Source: Aralia elata (taxonomy: Eukaryota > Streptophyta > Magnoliopsida > Apiales > Araliaceae). Taken from it: 64,000 nt of DNA. The translations under genes were made by a program, and so were the position numbers. The notes beneath the pieces were generated by a model. The model had not been told where the DNA came from. It saw nothing but the letters and a program-made list of their open reading frames with translations, and made no database searches. Below are positions 34,907-48,059 of the stretch, one piece after another. Where the stretch lies: positions 80,423,393 through 80,487,392 of the forward strand of contig CM068380.1 in assembly GCA_034770075.1 (NCBI GenBank), written 5' to 3'. The number at the start of each line of letters is the position of its first letter. Position 1 is the first letter of the stretch.

Positions 34907-37259
34907 AACTTTAATTACATTTTTATATTTAGTGAATTTAAAACAATTTATATTTCGAGTGAAATTTTATATTCCGACTTTGCAACTTTAAGTACACTTT
35001 CATAATTCGTGAAATTTGCTTAAATATTAAATTATTTATTTGTTGGACGTCTGCTAAATTTTTATTGTTTTTTGGGTAGTGTAGTGGCTTTGTATTTGTT
35101 TGGGTAAATTCATTTTTTTTATGAAAAAAAATTGTTTTTCCTAATTGTAGGATTGATGCAAAAATACTGGCCAATTTCAGAATTAAGTATATTTATTTAT
35201 ATTTAAAATTATAAAAATCAGAAATGATAGTAAATTCAATATACTTTTATATGAATATAGAAAATTTTGATTATAAATTGGTCAATTTAACAGAAAAAAG
35301 TATGCAGAATTGGGGTTTATTTTCTGTTCTTGTTTGAGTTCATCTAGTGCTGAACAGTCAAATCGTAGTTATTTGCAGATCGGTTGTTTTGGACTATGTT
35401 ATGTTGTTGGTGCACTTAACTTGCAGATTGTTTGTTTTGGACCAAGTTGTCAGTGCACTTAATCGAAGGAAGATTCACAACTCTTCTAATATGAAGTGAT
35501 AGCAATTTTTACTTAACAATTTCAACTATACTAATCTGAAGAACATGTTAAAGTATGTTGATAATTTATAAAAATAAAATTTGAGCTGTTAAAATCTGTG
35601 TCTATATAATATATAAAGGCAGTAATCGAGAGATATTTTCTTACAAAATAGAATATTTTCATAAATTTTAATATTTTTAAATTTCTTCTATCAATAATAG
35701 GTAAATAAATTTAATAAATATGTCTTTCTTTTAATATAGTCTAAGTCTTTTTACGGTAAATATAATAAATATATGTTCATTTTTTAAATTTTTTCTCAAA
35801 CTAAATCAATCTCCTTTATTTAATTATAATTAAATAATATACTACTCACAAAATAGGAATATTTTCATATTCTCCAATGTTTTTAAACTTCTCTTACTAA
35901 TAAAAAAAATAAATCTAATAGGTATATGTTCTTTTTTTAAAATTCTTCTTAAATTAAATCTCTTTTATTTTATAATTATAATTAAATAATATACCAAACA
36001 AGCTGTAACATTAAATTTAATAAGTACTGTGAATTCATGGGATTACATACACAAGTGTGATAATTCATTAGGCATAATGTTGACAAGTTATCATCACAAA
36101 AGGATTATGCGTCATGATGGGGTGAGTTCTGTCTTTTCAACAAATTTTTCTTTTTCATCTTAATTAATTATTTCTTTTTCGGATTTACAAACTTGACTTT
36201 GATTGTTGATTCATTCTTACTATCAATTGCTATTAATCTTACATGTCTACCCTTTGATTTTAAGGCTTCTTTTTTGGGATAGGAGGACATTGATATTTAA
36301 TGAATGAAATTGATTTGTTTGTGTTTTAATTATAATATCATTTAGTTATGATAGTATGACGTTATTGATCTAACTTAAAATATCTGATCACTATTGTCAA
36401 AAATATATGAACAACTTTACACACTTATTGTACACCATGAAAAATCTTAAACCCACACTAACTAATAATCATAAAATCAGAATAGGTACATCAATATTCT
36501 CACAATATTGACTAACACAAAATCATTAATTATAAGTAAATTTATTCTAATATTGTATTAACATCGTTAATTATAATAAATTATAAATTACAAAAATCAA
36601 CGAATACCATAATATAAGCAATATATTAATATTTACACAAACGAAACTAATAAACTTCTAATAATAACACGTATAGTTATAATATACGCAGATTGTTATG
36701 ATTTTAATAATAGTAAATGCAAACAAAATGATGTACGTATATAAGTAAATTTATATGATATACAATATTTAATATGGGCAGCAACAACAACAAAAGACAG
36801 AATATTAATATCTAGAACAACAATATCTTTCTATATTATGTAGAGTTCAATGTCACTAGCATAACATTGATGAATCTAGAACATACTATTAAAATTCAAA
36901 AAAATATAGGAATATTAATATCTTTTCAAATATATTAATTAATAATTAATCTAATATGAAAAATAAATTCAAATTCATCTATCTTTTTGTATTTTAATAT
37001 TATGATTCTAGATCAGAATATCAATTGACAGAATAACATGAGAATACTAATATCTTTCCAAATATTTTAATTTAATATAAAAAATAAATCTAAATTCATT
37101 TATCTTTCTATATTTTTTATTATTCAATTTAATATTAATGGGTGGATATTCAATTCAACTTAAAGTTTATAATCACTCAAATAGATTCAATTGAATATCC
37201 AAAAATATGTATAATATTTTTAAAACAATATATTACTCAATATTATATTAATCTTATAA

Positions 37260-37296
<37 letters not shown>

Positions 37297-37953
37297 TAAG
37301 AAAAATAATATTAACATTATTATTATTATTATTATTAGACTATTGAATTTGAAGACATATAATTAATTTTTTAATCTATGCTTTTGTAAAAACGATATTG
37401 CAAAGTTTAAATATATTACAAAAGTACATATTTTTATTCATTATAATATATATTGTTACAAATAAAATGTATATTATATACTAAAAGGTGATATTTGTCC
37501 TCTATTAATTTTTTATTAAATTTGAAACAATCCTCATACACTTTTTTAATGAGTTCAACTTTATAAAAATAACTTAAAATAGTAAATTAAAAGTTTAATC
37601 TATATCATTAGTTGGTAAAATAAGCTATTAGAATGTATTTACAGTTCACACATAAAACTATTAAGTAATCTCAAAATTTTATATATATATATATATATAT
37701 AAATATATATATAAATGCTGGAACAAGTTGTAATAAGTTGTAACAAGTTGTATAATACATTTGATAGTTAATTATAATATATAAAAGAAATCTAGTGTTA
37801 TGATTGAGCTAAGTTTGACTAAGACTACTTAATTAAAACTCGTAGTTTTATCTTTTAGGATTAAATTTTTCATTTTAGAGTTTTTTTTAAAAAATTAAGT
37901 ATAAATTTTATGCAAAACTACATCCTCATCGAAATTATTATATATCCTTAGCT

Positions 37954-37995
<42 letters not shown>

Positions 37996-38973
37996 GTAGT
38001 AAGAAGTGTGCACAGGTAATTTCAAATTTTTATTTTTCAAAAACTTTCATAAGTTTTACAAAAATTTAAATAAATATTAATAATAATAACTATCACATCG
38101 ATAAAATATTATATCCAAAATAGATTAAAAAATCGTATCAAACATATAATGTAATTTACTTAAATATTGAAGTTAAATTTACTTATATTCTTATATAAAT
38201 ATCATATATTTTAAATCAATTTGAGGTAAAAAAATAAATAATAAATGATGAAAATTTATTTTGTAGTGAAATATTAATGTTATTATCATTATTTATTAAT
38301 AATTATTTTTTATATACAAATATATATAAAACAACCCATGCCTTGCACGAGAATTAGATTAGTTATATTTATTTTACTCCATTATAAAAGTGCACCACAA
38401 TCCGAAACTCTATTAAAATATATGTTTCATATACATTTGAATTATTTAAAAATTAAAATCTTTCGTATTTGAAGTGGTTTTAGATAAATTGTGAGAGGTC
38501 CCTCCGAGTAATGTTATCTATTATCTATTACTAGGCAAATGAACATCTTATCTTGAATATATTAGTAAATTGACTAAGTCATTTTAATTAGTCCCGAGTT
38601 GATACAATGCATGGTATGTTCATAATTATACAGAGCTTTTTGTATTTTGTATTGTATTATTATCGAGAGTGTACATGCATGTATTAGAAATATATACAAT
38701 AACATTAATATACATACAACTCTTCAATTTCATGTTCAATCTATTAATACAATTCATACCACAATTTTAGATTACATTATCAACATTAACTTGTGTCGTG
38801 TCACAGATTATGAATCTAGTAATAAAACATAATTATAAAAAAATAGTATACAGAAATTATGTTGCTAGATAAATCAAATAATTATAATCAATCACAATCA
38901 CATAAGTCATTTTGCATGTTAGTCACTAAAAAATTATTGCTCTTAATAACGTTTTCTTATTACTATGTTAGTT
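34907..38973. other. AT-rich intergenic region
   Basis: 4 kb of very AT-rich sequence. A word 'ctttgcaactttaa' from just after the last snoRNA is repeated near 34978. Dinucleotide TA runs lie at 37262-37293, 37680-37710 and 37957-37993. No coding frame is supported. Confidence 0.55.
37262..37337. repeat. (TA)n and (ATT)n microsatellites
   Basis: About sixteen TA units at 37262-37293, and 'tattattattattatt' at 37317-37337. Translations across them (Tyr-Ile repeats) are artefacts. Confidence 0.9.
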
Positions 38974-38984
38974 AAAAGAAAACT

Positions 38985-39111
38985 GATATTTTCACAACAT
39001 TTTTTGATATTTTCACAATAAAAGTATCGCTGTAGATGTATAGCGACGGTTTTATAGAATCTATAGCGACATTTTTATTGTAAAAATATTATTTTTTATT
39101 GTGAAAATAAC
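38985..39111. repeat. Short inverted-repeat element at the duplication edge
   Basis: 'gatattttcacaataaaag' followed by 'tatcgctgtagat' faces 'atctatagcgac' and 'tttttattgtgaaaata' in reverse, giving a 127-bp imperfect hairpin with internal 'tagcgacgg'. Likely a MITE. It sits within 12 bases of the left boundary of the segmental duplication in both copies (57697-57823 in copy B). Confidence 0.65.
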
Positions 39112-39642
39112 GGTTCCCTAGATAAAATTATGAGTTGCAATGAGGTGTCCGGAAAAGAAGAGCGAAGTCACATACATCACTAGTTGGAAGGGAAAGACAT
39201 CTTCTCCATGTGCCTATGGTGGGTAAATTCCCACGCGTAACGCACCCGTAAGGAATCCAGATCATGCTTGCAAACAAAAGAAGACCCAAAAAGAGAACAA
39301 AGATAAGTGACTAGTCATCTTTTACGACTACATTCACACAACTTGCAGATAAATCCTACGTCAATCTCCTTATATTGGCCATACTAGATATAATGTGCCC
39401 TATTAAACCCCACAGCCACAGGGGAATAAGACACTTACCCTGAATCACTCTCATTGTCTGAAACTAAAAGCCAAACTAATCAAACCTTCACGAGATGATA
39501 GTACCAAAGACATGATGTCTTCTTTTTACAATTTTGCGATAGAAGAAATAATAACCAGAAAGAACACGCAAAAGTAATGTCAGTTAGACTAGCAAATTTG
39601 AACCTCTTATTCTCTCTGTTTCCCCCTCTAAATAAACACAAA

Positions 39643-41488
39643 TGACACATCAGAAGACGGTAGAGAATAAAAACAATCACATGAATTAAATTTATGTAAC
39701 TTTGCAATCACACGAATTCACAAAGTTGGATAAATGGACTATAAGCATTCACAATGTTTCATAAATATGATAATAAGAGTTCCTTCCTAAATAATAACCC
39801 TAGAATAAAAGACTATTTATACTACCTAAACCCTAAAAATAAATAAAATCTAATAAACTTAAAAAGTAAGCCCAAAACATAAACGAGCCCAAAATAATTA
39901 AACTTACCTAACTACTAATTAATAAATAAAAAATACATCAAATATTTAAATTGTCCATAAATACTAAAACATAAATTATAACGAATCTTAGCGCATAATC
40001 CTTCCCGTGTCATTCCCCTTTTCTTACAGAAAATTCGACCTCGAATTTTGAAATAAAGTAATATCAAGCACCAACCATTAGACATGCGCAATCTTCTTTG
40101 CACTATATATTCACAATGTTGTTTTTTAAAGAAAAATTTTAAAAATAATTTTGAAATAATCAAAACCTTCGTATTAACCTGCACTTGCAACAAATGATTA
40201 GGAATGATTAAATCAAAAATTTTCAAGTTGTCGAACATAGGATTATGAACAATCTCATAATCAATCTCAATTTTTACAATGTTTGTATCTTTATGTCACG
40301 ATGACTCCAAATCATGATCCTCCTCAACCACTAAGCTTGATTCATGTTTAACTATAACTCATTCTTCAACCTCCTCCTTCATGTCTTCCACACTCTCTAC
40401 TAGAAGGATCGACTCATATGACTGAGAAGTAGGATTAATGACATTACAACTTTCTTAAAAAAAATTCGTGCAGGTTACAAAATTCTTGCAACACCTTCTA
40501 ACTTCATCAATTAGAAAAGAAATCTCGTTTTGTTGATTCTTGCAATACCTTCTATCTTCATTAATTAGAAAAATAATCTCCTTTTGTTACTCTTCTCTAA
40601 CTCTTCTTTTCTCAACTTGATACCGATATTTCAATTTGTCAAGTCTATATTGTGTTTCTTCTATTTCCTCTAAAAAATCATCATATTCGGGCAAACAAGT
40701 GTTTACGATGACGTACATAAATTTCATACTCCAATAAATCACATCTATCTTTAAGGTAACACAATCTTTACCTTTGCAGCAATAGACATTTTAATGCTAA
40801 AATAATTGATGTTACCTTTTGTCCACTCGTTCCGTGTGCAACAAAGAAGAGGAAACGCAATAATCGAGATAACAATTTGTGACGGGCAACGGCTATAGTG
40901 ATGTAATTCGACAACAAAAAATTTATTTATTTTTTTAAACAAAAAATTAAAAGATAGATTCGACTAGTTTTACCTAATCTCCACGATGAACGAACGATTA
41001 ATTGCAATCCGCGGCTAAACAACTTCGATCGATAACATTCTCCTTCACATCGATATCGAAATAAGTTGTCTCTAACTTAATCAGTAGAATCGTCCTTGTC
41101 GTGAGCCAACTCACAAGCTTTGATGCCAACTGACGCAACGAAAGACGAAATAGAGACAATCACAGGAATTGAATTTATGTAACTTTGCAATCACAAGAAT
41201 TCATAAAGTTGGATAAATTGACTATAAACAGCCACAATATTTCATAAATATGATAATATGAGTTCCTTCCTAAATAATAACCCTAAAAGACTATTTATAC
41301 TATCTAAACCCTAAAAATAAATAAAATTTAATAAACTTAAAAAGTAAGTCCAAAACATTAACAGACCGAAAATAATTAAACTTACCTGACTACTAATTAA
41401 TAAAAAAAATACATCAAATATTTAAATTGTCCATAAATATTAAAACATAAATTATAACGAATCTTATCAAATAATCCTTCCCGTGTCA
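39643..41488 (-). mobile_element. Small nonautonomous LTR retroelement (TRIM-like), copy A
   Basis: Two direct repeats of about 360 bp at 39643-40012 and 41131-41488, each reading TGACACGGGAAGG...TCA on the minus strand. Next to the upstream (minus-sense) LTR is TTGGCATCAAAGC, close to the common plant primer-binding start TGGTATCAGAGC. Next to the other LTR is a polypurine tract AAGAAAAGGGGAA. The interior (about 1.1 kb) has no intact gag or pol; short frames such as that at 39915-40238 run into the LTR and are remnants. No convincing target duplication was found. The LTRs differ at many positions, so the insertion is old. Confidence 0.82.
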
Positions 41489-42143
41489 CATAAGGTGCAG
41501 CAAAATTATTGCAAAAGTTTATTCATGTGGTGAAAGCACCGAAGCACTTTTCTTGGTTGATGATGGTGAAAGAGTTGTTGGCTTAGTGCTTGGCAGTTGG
41601 CACTCTAATGTCCATTTGGGTCATTTTGACAAATAATTTCAAATATATATTTTCCCTATCAAATATGGGGTATGTGTGATGAAAGTTAATTATGTTAAAT
41701 AAAACATAAATAATAAGAGGGCTTCAATCAAAGCACACCCAAGCCGACATCTAATACACGGGTTTTATTGTGAATTTCAATGTAAGGGCAATGACATCAG
41801 TATAAAGATGTCACTATATTTCAATCCATGGACCCTGATTTGCTCAATTATGAAATCGCATGTATCTTATCGACCAAGCAAAAATAAATAAATAAATAAA
41901 TAACAAAAAAAACAGCCATCCTTCACCGACTTTTGGGACCTCCAGGAAGCTACCTTCGTCTTTCTTTCTTCAGATTAAGTTTCCACATGGACTAAACAAT
42001 ACAAAGATTATTTAGTTAACAGAGGCTTTAACCAAAAAGACAAGAGTACTAGTCAGCCATGAGGTCAATCAAGTGTTCTAAATTATGATAAGATAGTTGC
42101 ATAAAAAAGTTAAATTAAATAAATAAGTGGTCTGGTCACTTCC

Positions 42144-42151
42144 TATATAAA
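42144..42151 (+). promoter_or_regulatory. TATA box of AAA-ATPase copy A
   Basis: TATATAAA 127 bases upstream of the ATG; the intervening A-rich sequence would be the 5' UTR. The same site is at 60856-60863 in copy B. Confidence 0.6.
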
Positions 42152-42270
42152 TACAACAAGAAGCTCAAAAAGTTCAATAGCCTTATAACAAGAAATCATA
42201 GGCAAAACCATACAAGTAGTAGAAAGAGGAGTTTAGAGAGTGTTAAAAGAAAAGGGCATCCAACCCAAAT

Positions 42271-43672
42271 ATGAGCATGGGAGAAATTTTTACTCAAATG
42301 GGATCAGTAATTGCTGGTTTCATGTTTCTGTGGGCAATGTTTCAACAATACTTTCCTCATCAACTTAGAAGCTCAGTAGAGAAATACACTCAAAGATTGG
42401 TCAGTTTTGTTTACCCTTACATCCAAATTACATTTAATGAATTCACCGGAGAACGTCTCATGCGCAGTGAAGCTTACTCGGCTATAGAGACCTACTTGAG
42501 CTCCAATTCATCTATGCAAGCCAAAAGACTCAAGGCTGATGTGGTCAAGAACAGCCAATCTCTAGCCCTTAGCATGGATGATCACGAAGAAGTAGCAGAC
42601 GAATTCAAAGGAGTGAAGGTGTGGTGGGTTTCTGGCAAAAGTATCTCCAAAGCGCAGTCATTTTCTTTTTACCCAGTTACAGATGAGAAGAGATACTATA
42701 AACTGTTGTTCCATAAAAAGCAGAGGGAACTCATCATCGGGCCATATCTGAGTCATGTATTGAAAGAGGGCAAGGCAATCAAAGTAAGAAACAGGCAGCG
42801 GAAGCTTTATACCAACTCCGGATCGTATTGGAGTCATGTAGTGTTTGAGCACCCGGCCACATTTCAAACGCTAGCAATGGGTGCGGAGAAGAAGAAAGAA
42901 ATTATGGATGACCTACTTACGTTCAGTAAGGCAGAAGACTATTATGCTCGAATTGGTAGAGCATGGAAGCGAGGGTATCTTCTTTATGGGCCCCCAGGGA
43001 CTGGAAAGTCTACAATGATCGCTGCCATGGCCAATTTTTTTAGGGTATGATATTTATGATCTTGAATTAACGGCAGTCAAGGATAATACTGAGCTGAGGA
43101 AGCTGTTGATCGAGACATCAAGCAAGTCGATTGTTGTGATTGAAGATATTGATTGTTCAATAGATCTCACTGGACAGAGGAAGAAGAAAAAGGAAAAGGA
43201 AGAAGAGGAAGAGAAGGATCCTATGAAGAAATTAGTCAAAGATGAAAGTGAATCAAAAAGCAGTAAGGTTACTCTCTCTGGGCTTCTGAATTTTATTGAC
43301 GGGCTATGGTCGGCTTGTCGGGGAGAAAGACTCATCGTCTTTACAACCAATTATGTGGAAAAACTGGATCCGGCACTAATCCGGAGGGGAAGAATGGATA
43401 AGCATATTGAATTGTCCTACTGTAACTTTGAATCGTTCAAGGTGCTAGCTAAGAACTATCTTAATCTTGAATCACACCATTTGTTTGCGCAAATATGTCT
43501 GTTGTTGGAGGAAGTCAATATGAGTCCAGCAGATGTTGCAGAGAATTTAATGCCCAAGGCTGCTCTTGGGGACGCAGGAACTTGCTTGGAGAGTCTGATT
43601 GGAGCTCTTGAGATGGCAAAAGAAGAAGCCAGGCTGAAAACTGAGGAAGAAGAAATATCAAAAGATCATTAG
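42271..43672 (+). pseudogene. BCS1-like AAA-ATPase, copy A, broken by a 1-base insertion
   Basis: Same gene as 60983-62383 but with seven T instead of six at 43035-43041. The frame therefore ends after 259 residues, three codons past the shared residue Phe256, and the rest continues in another frame (43054-43672). The first part keeps the membrane segment, the BCS1/AATP N-terminal domain and the Walker A motif GPPGTGKST (240-248). Walker B and the arginine-containing RRGRMD are lost from the first product. No other disabling change was seen. Either a very young pseudogene or a homopolymer error in the assembly; the rest of the copy is identical in coding sequence as far as I compared. Confidence 0.85.
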
Positions 43673-43800
43673 TGGAAAAAGAAATAAACAAGAAAGAGAA
43701 GGAATTGTCTGCTGATGAAGAAAGTAGAACAAATAATCAATCAACTTTAGAGGCAGATGATAACAGTTCATCAGCTAAGGAAGCTTTAATAGGAAAATAA
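43673..43800 (+). other. Out-of-frame C-terminal extension of the AAA gene
   Basis: After the stop codon, a different frame stays open from 'gtggaaaaagaaataaacaa' to a TAA at 43798-43800, with a Lys/Glu/Ser-rich translation (KKEKELSADEES). Such acidic-basic tails follow the AAA domain in related proteins. It suggests an older frameshift shared by both copies. The same stretch is at 62384-62511. Confidence 0.5.
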
Positions 43801-43954
43801 ACCATTAGTGCTCCATCTGCTACTATTGCGAGACTCAGAAGTGGACAAGATTGGGAAAGATTTTGTAACTTTGTGGAGAGATTATCTATTTTCCTTGAAG
43901 AAATTTAACATTATTGATTTGCACTAGTTTGACTTTATCTTGAATGGTTTCTTA

Positions 43955-43956
<2 letters not shown>

Positions 43957-43992
<36 letters not shown>
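43957..43992. repeat. (AT)18 microsatellite
   Basis: Eighteen AT units downstream of AAA copy A. The partner copy has seventeen at 62668-62701, one of few differences between the duplicates. Confidence 0.9.
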
Positions 43993-43995
<3 letters not shown>

Positions 43996-45094
43996 AATTC
44001 TCTAAGCGTACAGCCAGCATCTAGATTGAGCACCTAAACACCTGGTATTGGGATTTGGGAGTGTAGTTTTAAAAGGGTAATGTTTAAAGAGGGCTCCTTT
44101 CTGAAACTCACTTCACCTTATAATGTCCACTTCAACATGTAAGTTCTCATACCATACAATTTGTCTATATTGCCTAACATATTAACAATGCTTCACTAAT
44201 TAAGCAAGTAATACAGACATAAAAATTGAACCAAATTCAAGGTTACCCTTGCTAATTTAGATGTCATGCATAGCTTTCTTTAAGGCTGTGTTCGCACTTC
44301 ATATGACCCCAACCCCTACAAGTAAAAATGGAAGACCATAAAGAAGAGCTTATACCAGGTGATAACAGACAAGCAGACACTTTAACAGTATCAAAACCAT
44401 CAAGTGCAAATGACACAGTTCTGATCTTAGTAGAAAACAGAAGCAGTAATGGAAACTATCACGACTCTCAAGTCTCAAGTACAAATTATATACAAAAGTT
44501 ATGCATGCTGATTAAGAAAGACTAACAATTCACTTAGTAATATTCAGCAGCACAAATGCAGTATGTCATTTAGTTTCACCTAGGATCACATCAATAAATC
44601 CAATTTTATTCTATTATTTGCATTTAAAGCTCTTCAAAAGCCACACAAAAAAAAAAAAATTAAATGCCAACCATATGCAGCCCTTCGCGGGAACCTTCTA
44701 GCATGACCTACCCTTGAAATATTCCTTTTTTTGATAAGACCTCGTTAATTTACCATAGTACATACTTATGAGAAAGTTTTGTTCCAACCACTCGTTCAGC
44801 AATATCACTTCAACTGCTTTTCTGATACACCTGTAATTTACCGCAACAGGAAACGGCTTCTCTTTTCCTGATTCATTTTCTGTTCTTCCATCAGTATGTT
44901 ATTAGTAGTTACTAGAATCATCTGTATTTCCTTCATTGATGTAGAGGTACAAAGGTCCATATTTTACAAACTACAATACAATCTCTTTTATATATTTTGA
45001 AAGTCGAAACATAATAAGCTTATCAGATATAACCAGAAAGAGTGCATAAGACAGTCTCAGCCTCAAGATATGAGATGACCAACAGTTGAACCGT
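43993..45094. other. Downstream flank of AAA copy A
   Basis: About 1.1 kb with no gene I recognise. A 65-aa frame at 44328-44525 starts with MEDHKEELIPGDN but has no recognisable domain. It recurs unchanged in copy B only because the segment is duplicated, so conservation there is not evidence of function. Confidence 0.45.
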
Positions 45095-45373
45095 TCAACA
45101 ACTCCAACAAGGAAAACAATCGGATACGGAATGTTCAGAATGGAAGATTTGAAAGTTGCTACAAAAAACACCGGCTACATCCTGAGATGAGCGGATTATG
45201 AGATTACTGCTCCAAAGATAGTTATTGTTTTCAATGTCCTTGTGAATGATAACATGATTAAGTAGGGGTGCTTCTTTTGTAACAGTGAACAGATAATTGC
45301 AATGGTAGTACGCAGACCTCAACTGCAGGATGTTTTTGCCAAAAGAGAAAGCCATGTTTGATGCTACATGCAA
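45095..45373 (-). pseudogene. Possible degraded receptor-kinase fragment
   Basis: The minus-strand translation contains VIIHKDIENNN, which resembles the catalytic-loop region of LysM-type receptor-like kinases (YVHKDIKSSN), preceded by a helix-like stretch. The rest does not align well by eye and there is no intact domain. Copy B has a 7-bp deletion within this stretch (near 63873), which would disrupt any frame. Low certainty. Confidence 0.25.
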
Positions 45374-47083
45374 GCAGAATCCTAAGTTGAGCTTATTCCA
45401 TGAATTCTCATCAAAACAAGCATCTAGAACAGGATCATCAAATTCCCAAAGTCAAGCCATAAGGTCAAGTTACCTGAATCTGTGTTATACAAAAATTCAA
45501 TAATGCATCAATGTCTTATCTGGCCTATGTTTAGGCTGGCTTTTTCATATGCATCTATGTAATTACAAGACACATGCAACGACATGCTCCATTATGTATA
45601 ATCATGTTCATACATTAATAAAAAAACTATTTGCCCCTTGTTACGTCCCAGATGAACACTTTTTGCTAGTTTCCACTTATTTGAAAAGATATTGTAAAAT
45701 AAGAATGTTAGAAATTGCACCTTATTTTATACGTTGTGAACTTATCTTTTATCATCTATGAGCTTGATAAAAACTCATTAGTGGACATAATTTAAGTTGG
45801 TATATAGTGTAATTTACTTTACCTCGATGTAGAAATAAGGGAGTAATTATTCATTTGATTCAAGTAGGAATATTTTTATGTGTGGTTATCAAGCCTAGAG
45901 TGAGGCATTTGATAAGGTGCAAATAGTTTGAAAAAACTAAATTTTATTTGTTTCATTTGAATAAAATACGACTACTAGTTACTTTATTGTAATCATAAGG
46001 TGTATAGTATTATTTTTATTTTGGAACAAGAGATATACTTGTGAGACTTTTGAAATTTCATTTAATTATGAATTTATTACTAATATGTAACTTACATCAT
46101 TAGTAGTAATAAGTGTAATTAAAATAGGAATAAATAATAGTTTAATGTTGAAACTATTATAGATATATGTATGTATCTATATGCGTAGATATAGATATAT
46201 TACATATATGAATATTGAGAGAAGTCTTACACACATTTATATATAATAATTTGTGTACCATGAAAATCTCTCGTCTTCTTTTAGCTATTCTTCTTACAAA
46301 CAAATAACTATTACAAAGCAGTGTTCTACTGGAATTATTCTGTGAATTGCTATCACAGATAATTCACCAAAGGCAGTATATCATCTGCAAACCTTAGCAA
46401 ACCAATCGCGGTGGGGCAATAAAGACCTTAAGGACAGGATCACCCGTGTCATATCTCCCATTCTTGTTGTCAATTTTGATTTTATGAAGCTATGATTCTA
46501 ACAAAGAATACTAGATAGAAGTAAGCAAGACATTCCTCCATTTTTCATCTTCATTCTCAGCTCATATTGTGACTTCTGTCAACAATAATGTTATGAACAT
46601 TTCTTGGCTGCTTACACTTATAAACTTAGGCATCAGGTTATTTTAACTTGATTGATTTCATCGAGAATGCATCACAATAGAAACCCATGAAAATTTACAT
46701 CTAACTTAACGTGCCATCAAATCAATCCATGAATTACAAGCACAGTTACATTTGACACTAAGTTCATAATAGGTGCAATGATTAATGACTAGTGAACAAT
46801 AAAATATTTTTAACAAATGGAAGAGAACAGGAGAAAAGGGCACCAGACCTTCAATTACAAAAGTTACTGTATAAATGGAGCTCTTGTGATGAAAACTCCA
46901 CCCAGATTGAAATTTGAATGACAGTAATGGATACGCATGCAATGCTTAGAAGCAAGAAACTCAAAATCAGAACGCGATTACGAGCGTCAGTGAATGAAGA
47001 ATTATCAATTTTGGCGTTTGTTTGTGTCAAAACTCCGAATAAATTATACCGCCAGAGTTGGATTCGACCATTTGAGGTCATAT
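45374..47083. other. Intergenic, no gene confirmed
   Basis: 1.7 kb. A minus-strand frame at 46851-47081 (76 aa) has one convincing hydrophobic helix (ARNRVLILSFLLLSIAC) and could be an exon of a membrane protein, but I recognise no family. Its 5' end runs into the repeat flank of the hAT-like element. Confidence 0.4.
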
Positions 47084-47091
47084 GTTATACC

Positions 47092-48013
47092 TAGGGGTGT
47101 AAACGGATATATACGGATCCGGATACAGTAGTATTCATATCCGTTTATTTGCGGATACCTTTAAACCAAATACGGATAATATCCGTTTTTTTCCGAATAC
47201 GAATAATATCCGCTTTTTCTCGAATACGGATGCGGACGAATACGAATTTTCCGGTTACCATTTACGGTCCTAACTATAACTAGAATAAGAAAAAAAAAAT
47301 AATGAGTTTTAAAGTATATTTTATCAATGAATGAATGTTAATTTATTTATTTATAATAAATAGTTAAATACAATAATCAATATTCTAAATTACAATTCAA
47401 ATAAGTTTTTATCCTTTTTGAAATCCTAAATTTCAAAATGAATGCTCTACTTATTAATATTTAAATGTCTATTAATAAGTAGATTTCCATTTTACGTGTG
47501 TGGAGTAATATTGTAGTGTGTGTGAATATTTATAATTTATAATTAGATTCAAAAGTTTACATTGAATATTTAATTATTTTTTCTCAAATACTTAATTAAA
47601 ACTTTAATAATATATTTATTGAGACTTTTATTTATAATTTATCCTCAATACATAGATTACAATTTACATAGACTAACACATGTGTGTGTGAATATTTATT
47701 TATTATATAAGGAATGCCACTTAAAAAAAATTATATTGCTTATTATATAATATATATATATATATAAGTTATTTAGATACGAATTCCGGATACGGATTCG
47801 AATCCGAATATCCGCTATTTGCCGGATATATTTACGGTCGGATGTTAAACGAATACGAATACGCCTATATCCGTATTCGTATCCGTTTATTTGCGGATAC
47901 CTTTAAACCGAATACGGATATATCCGTTTTTTTTCGAATACGAATAATATCCGCTTTTTTCCGAATACGAATGCAGACGAATACGAATTTTTCGGTTACC
48001 ATTTACGGCCCTA
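47092..48013. mobile_element. hAT-like nonautonomous element with 8-bp target duplication
   Basis: Starts TAGGGGTGTAAACGG and ends CCATTTACGGCCCTA, imperfect terminal inverted repeats. It is flanked by identical GTTATACC at 47084-47091 and 48014-48021. Eight-base target duplications are the mark of hAT transposons. The interior has many 'cggata/tatccg' words. A block of about 140 bp ('tatccgtttatttgcggata' onward) occurs twice, at 47138-47271 and 47877-48013, and the left one alone also ends in 'ccatttacggtccta'. So this may be a composite of a 180-bp element plus a second copy. No transposase. Confidence 0.85.
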
Positions 48014-48059
48014 GTTATACCTACCGAGTTGGATTCGACCCATTTGAGGTAATGTGGTA

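Larger units (their letters stand above)
38974..45297. repeat. Segmental duplication, copy A (partner at 57686-64000)
   Basis: Sequence matches 57686-64000 almost base for base (offset 18712 at the left, 18703 at the right). Differences I could see: one extra T at 43035-43041; (AT)18 against (AT)17 near 43958; T against G near 44016; one A fewer in the A run near 44647; and a 7-bp presence/absence near 45163 (present here). The left edge is sharp, at 'aaaag-aaactgatattttc'. The right edge is not reached, because the window ends inside copy B. Confidence 0.95.

Noticed and set aside
42658..43350. Minus-strand frames within the AAA gene (also 61370-62061)
   Set aside because: Antisense shadows of a well-supported coding region.
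44328..44525. 65-aa frame MEDHKEELIPGDN..., present twice
   Set aside because: No recognisable domain. Its presence in both copies follows from the recent segmental duplication and is not evidence of coding function.
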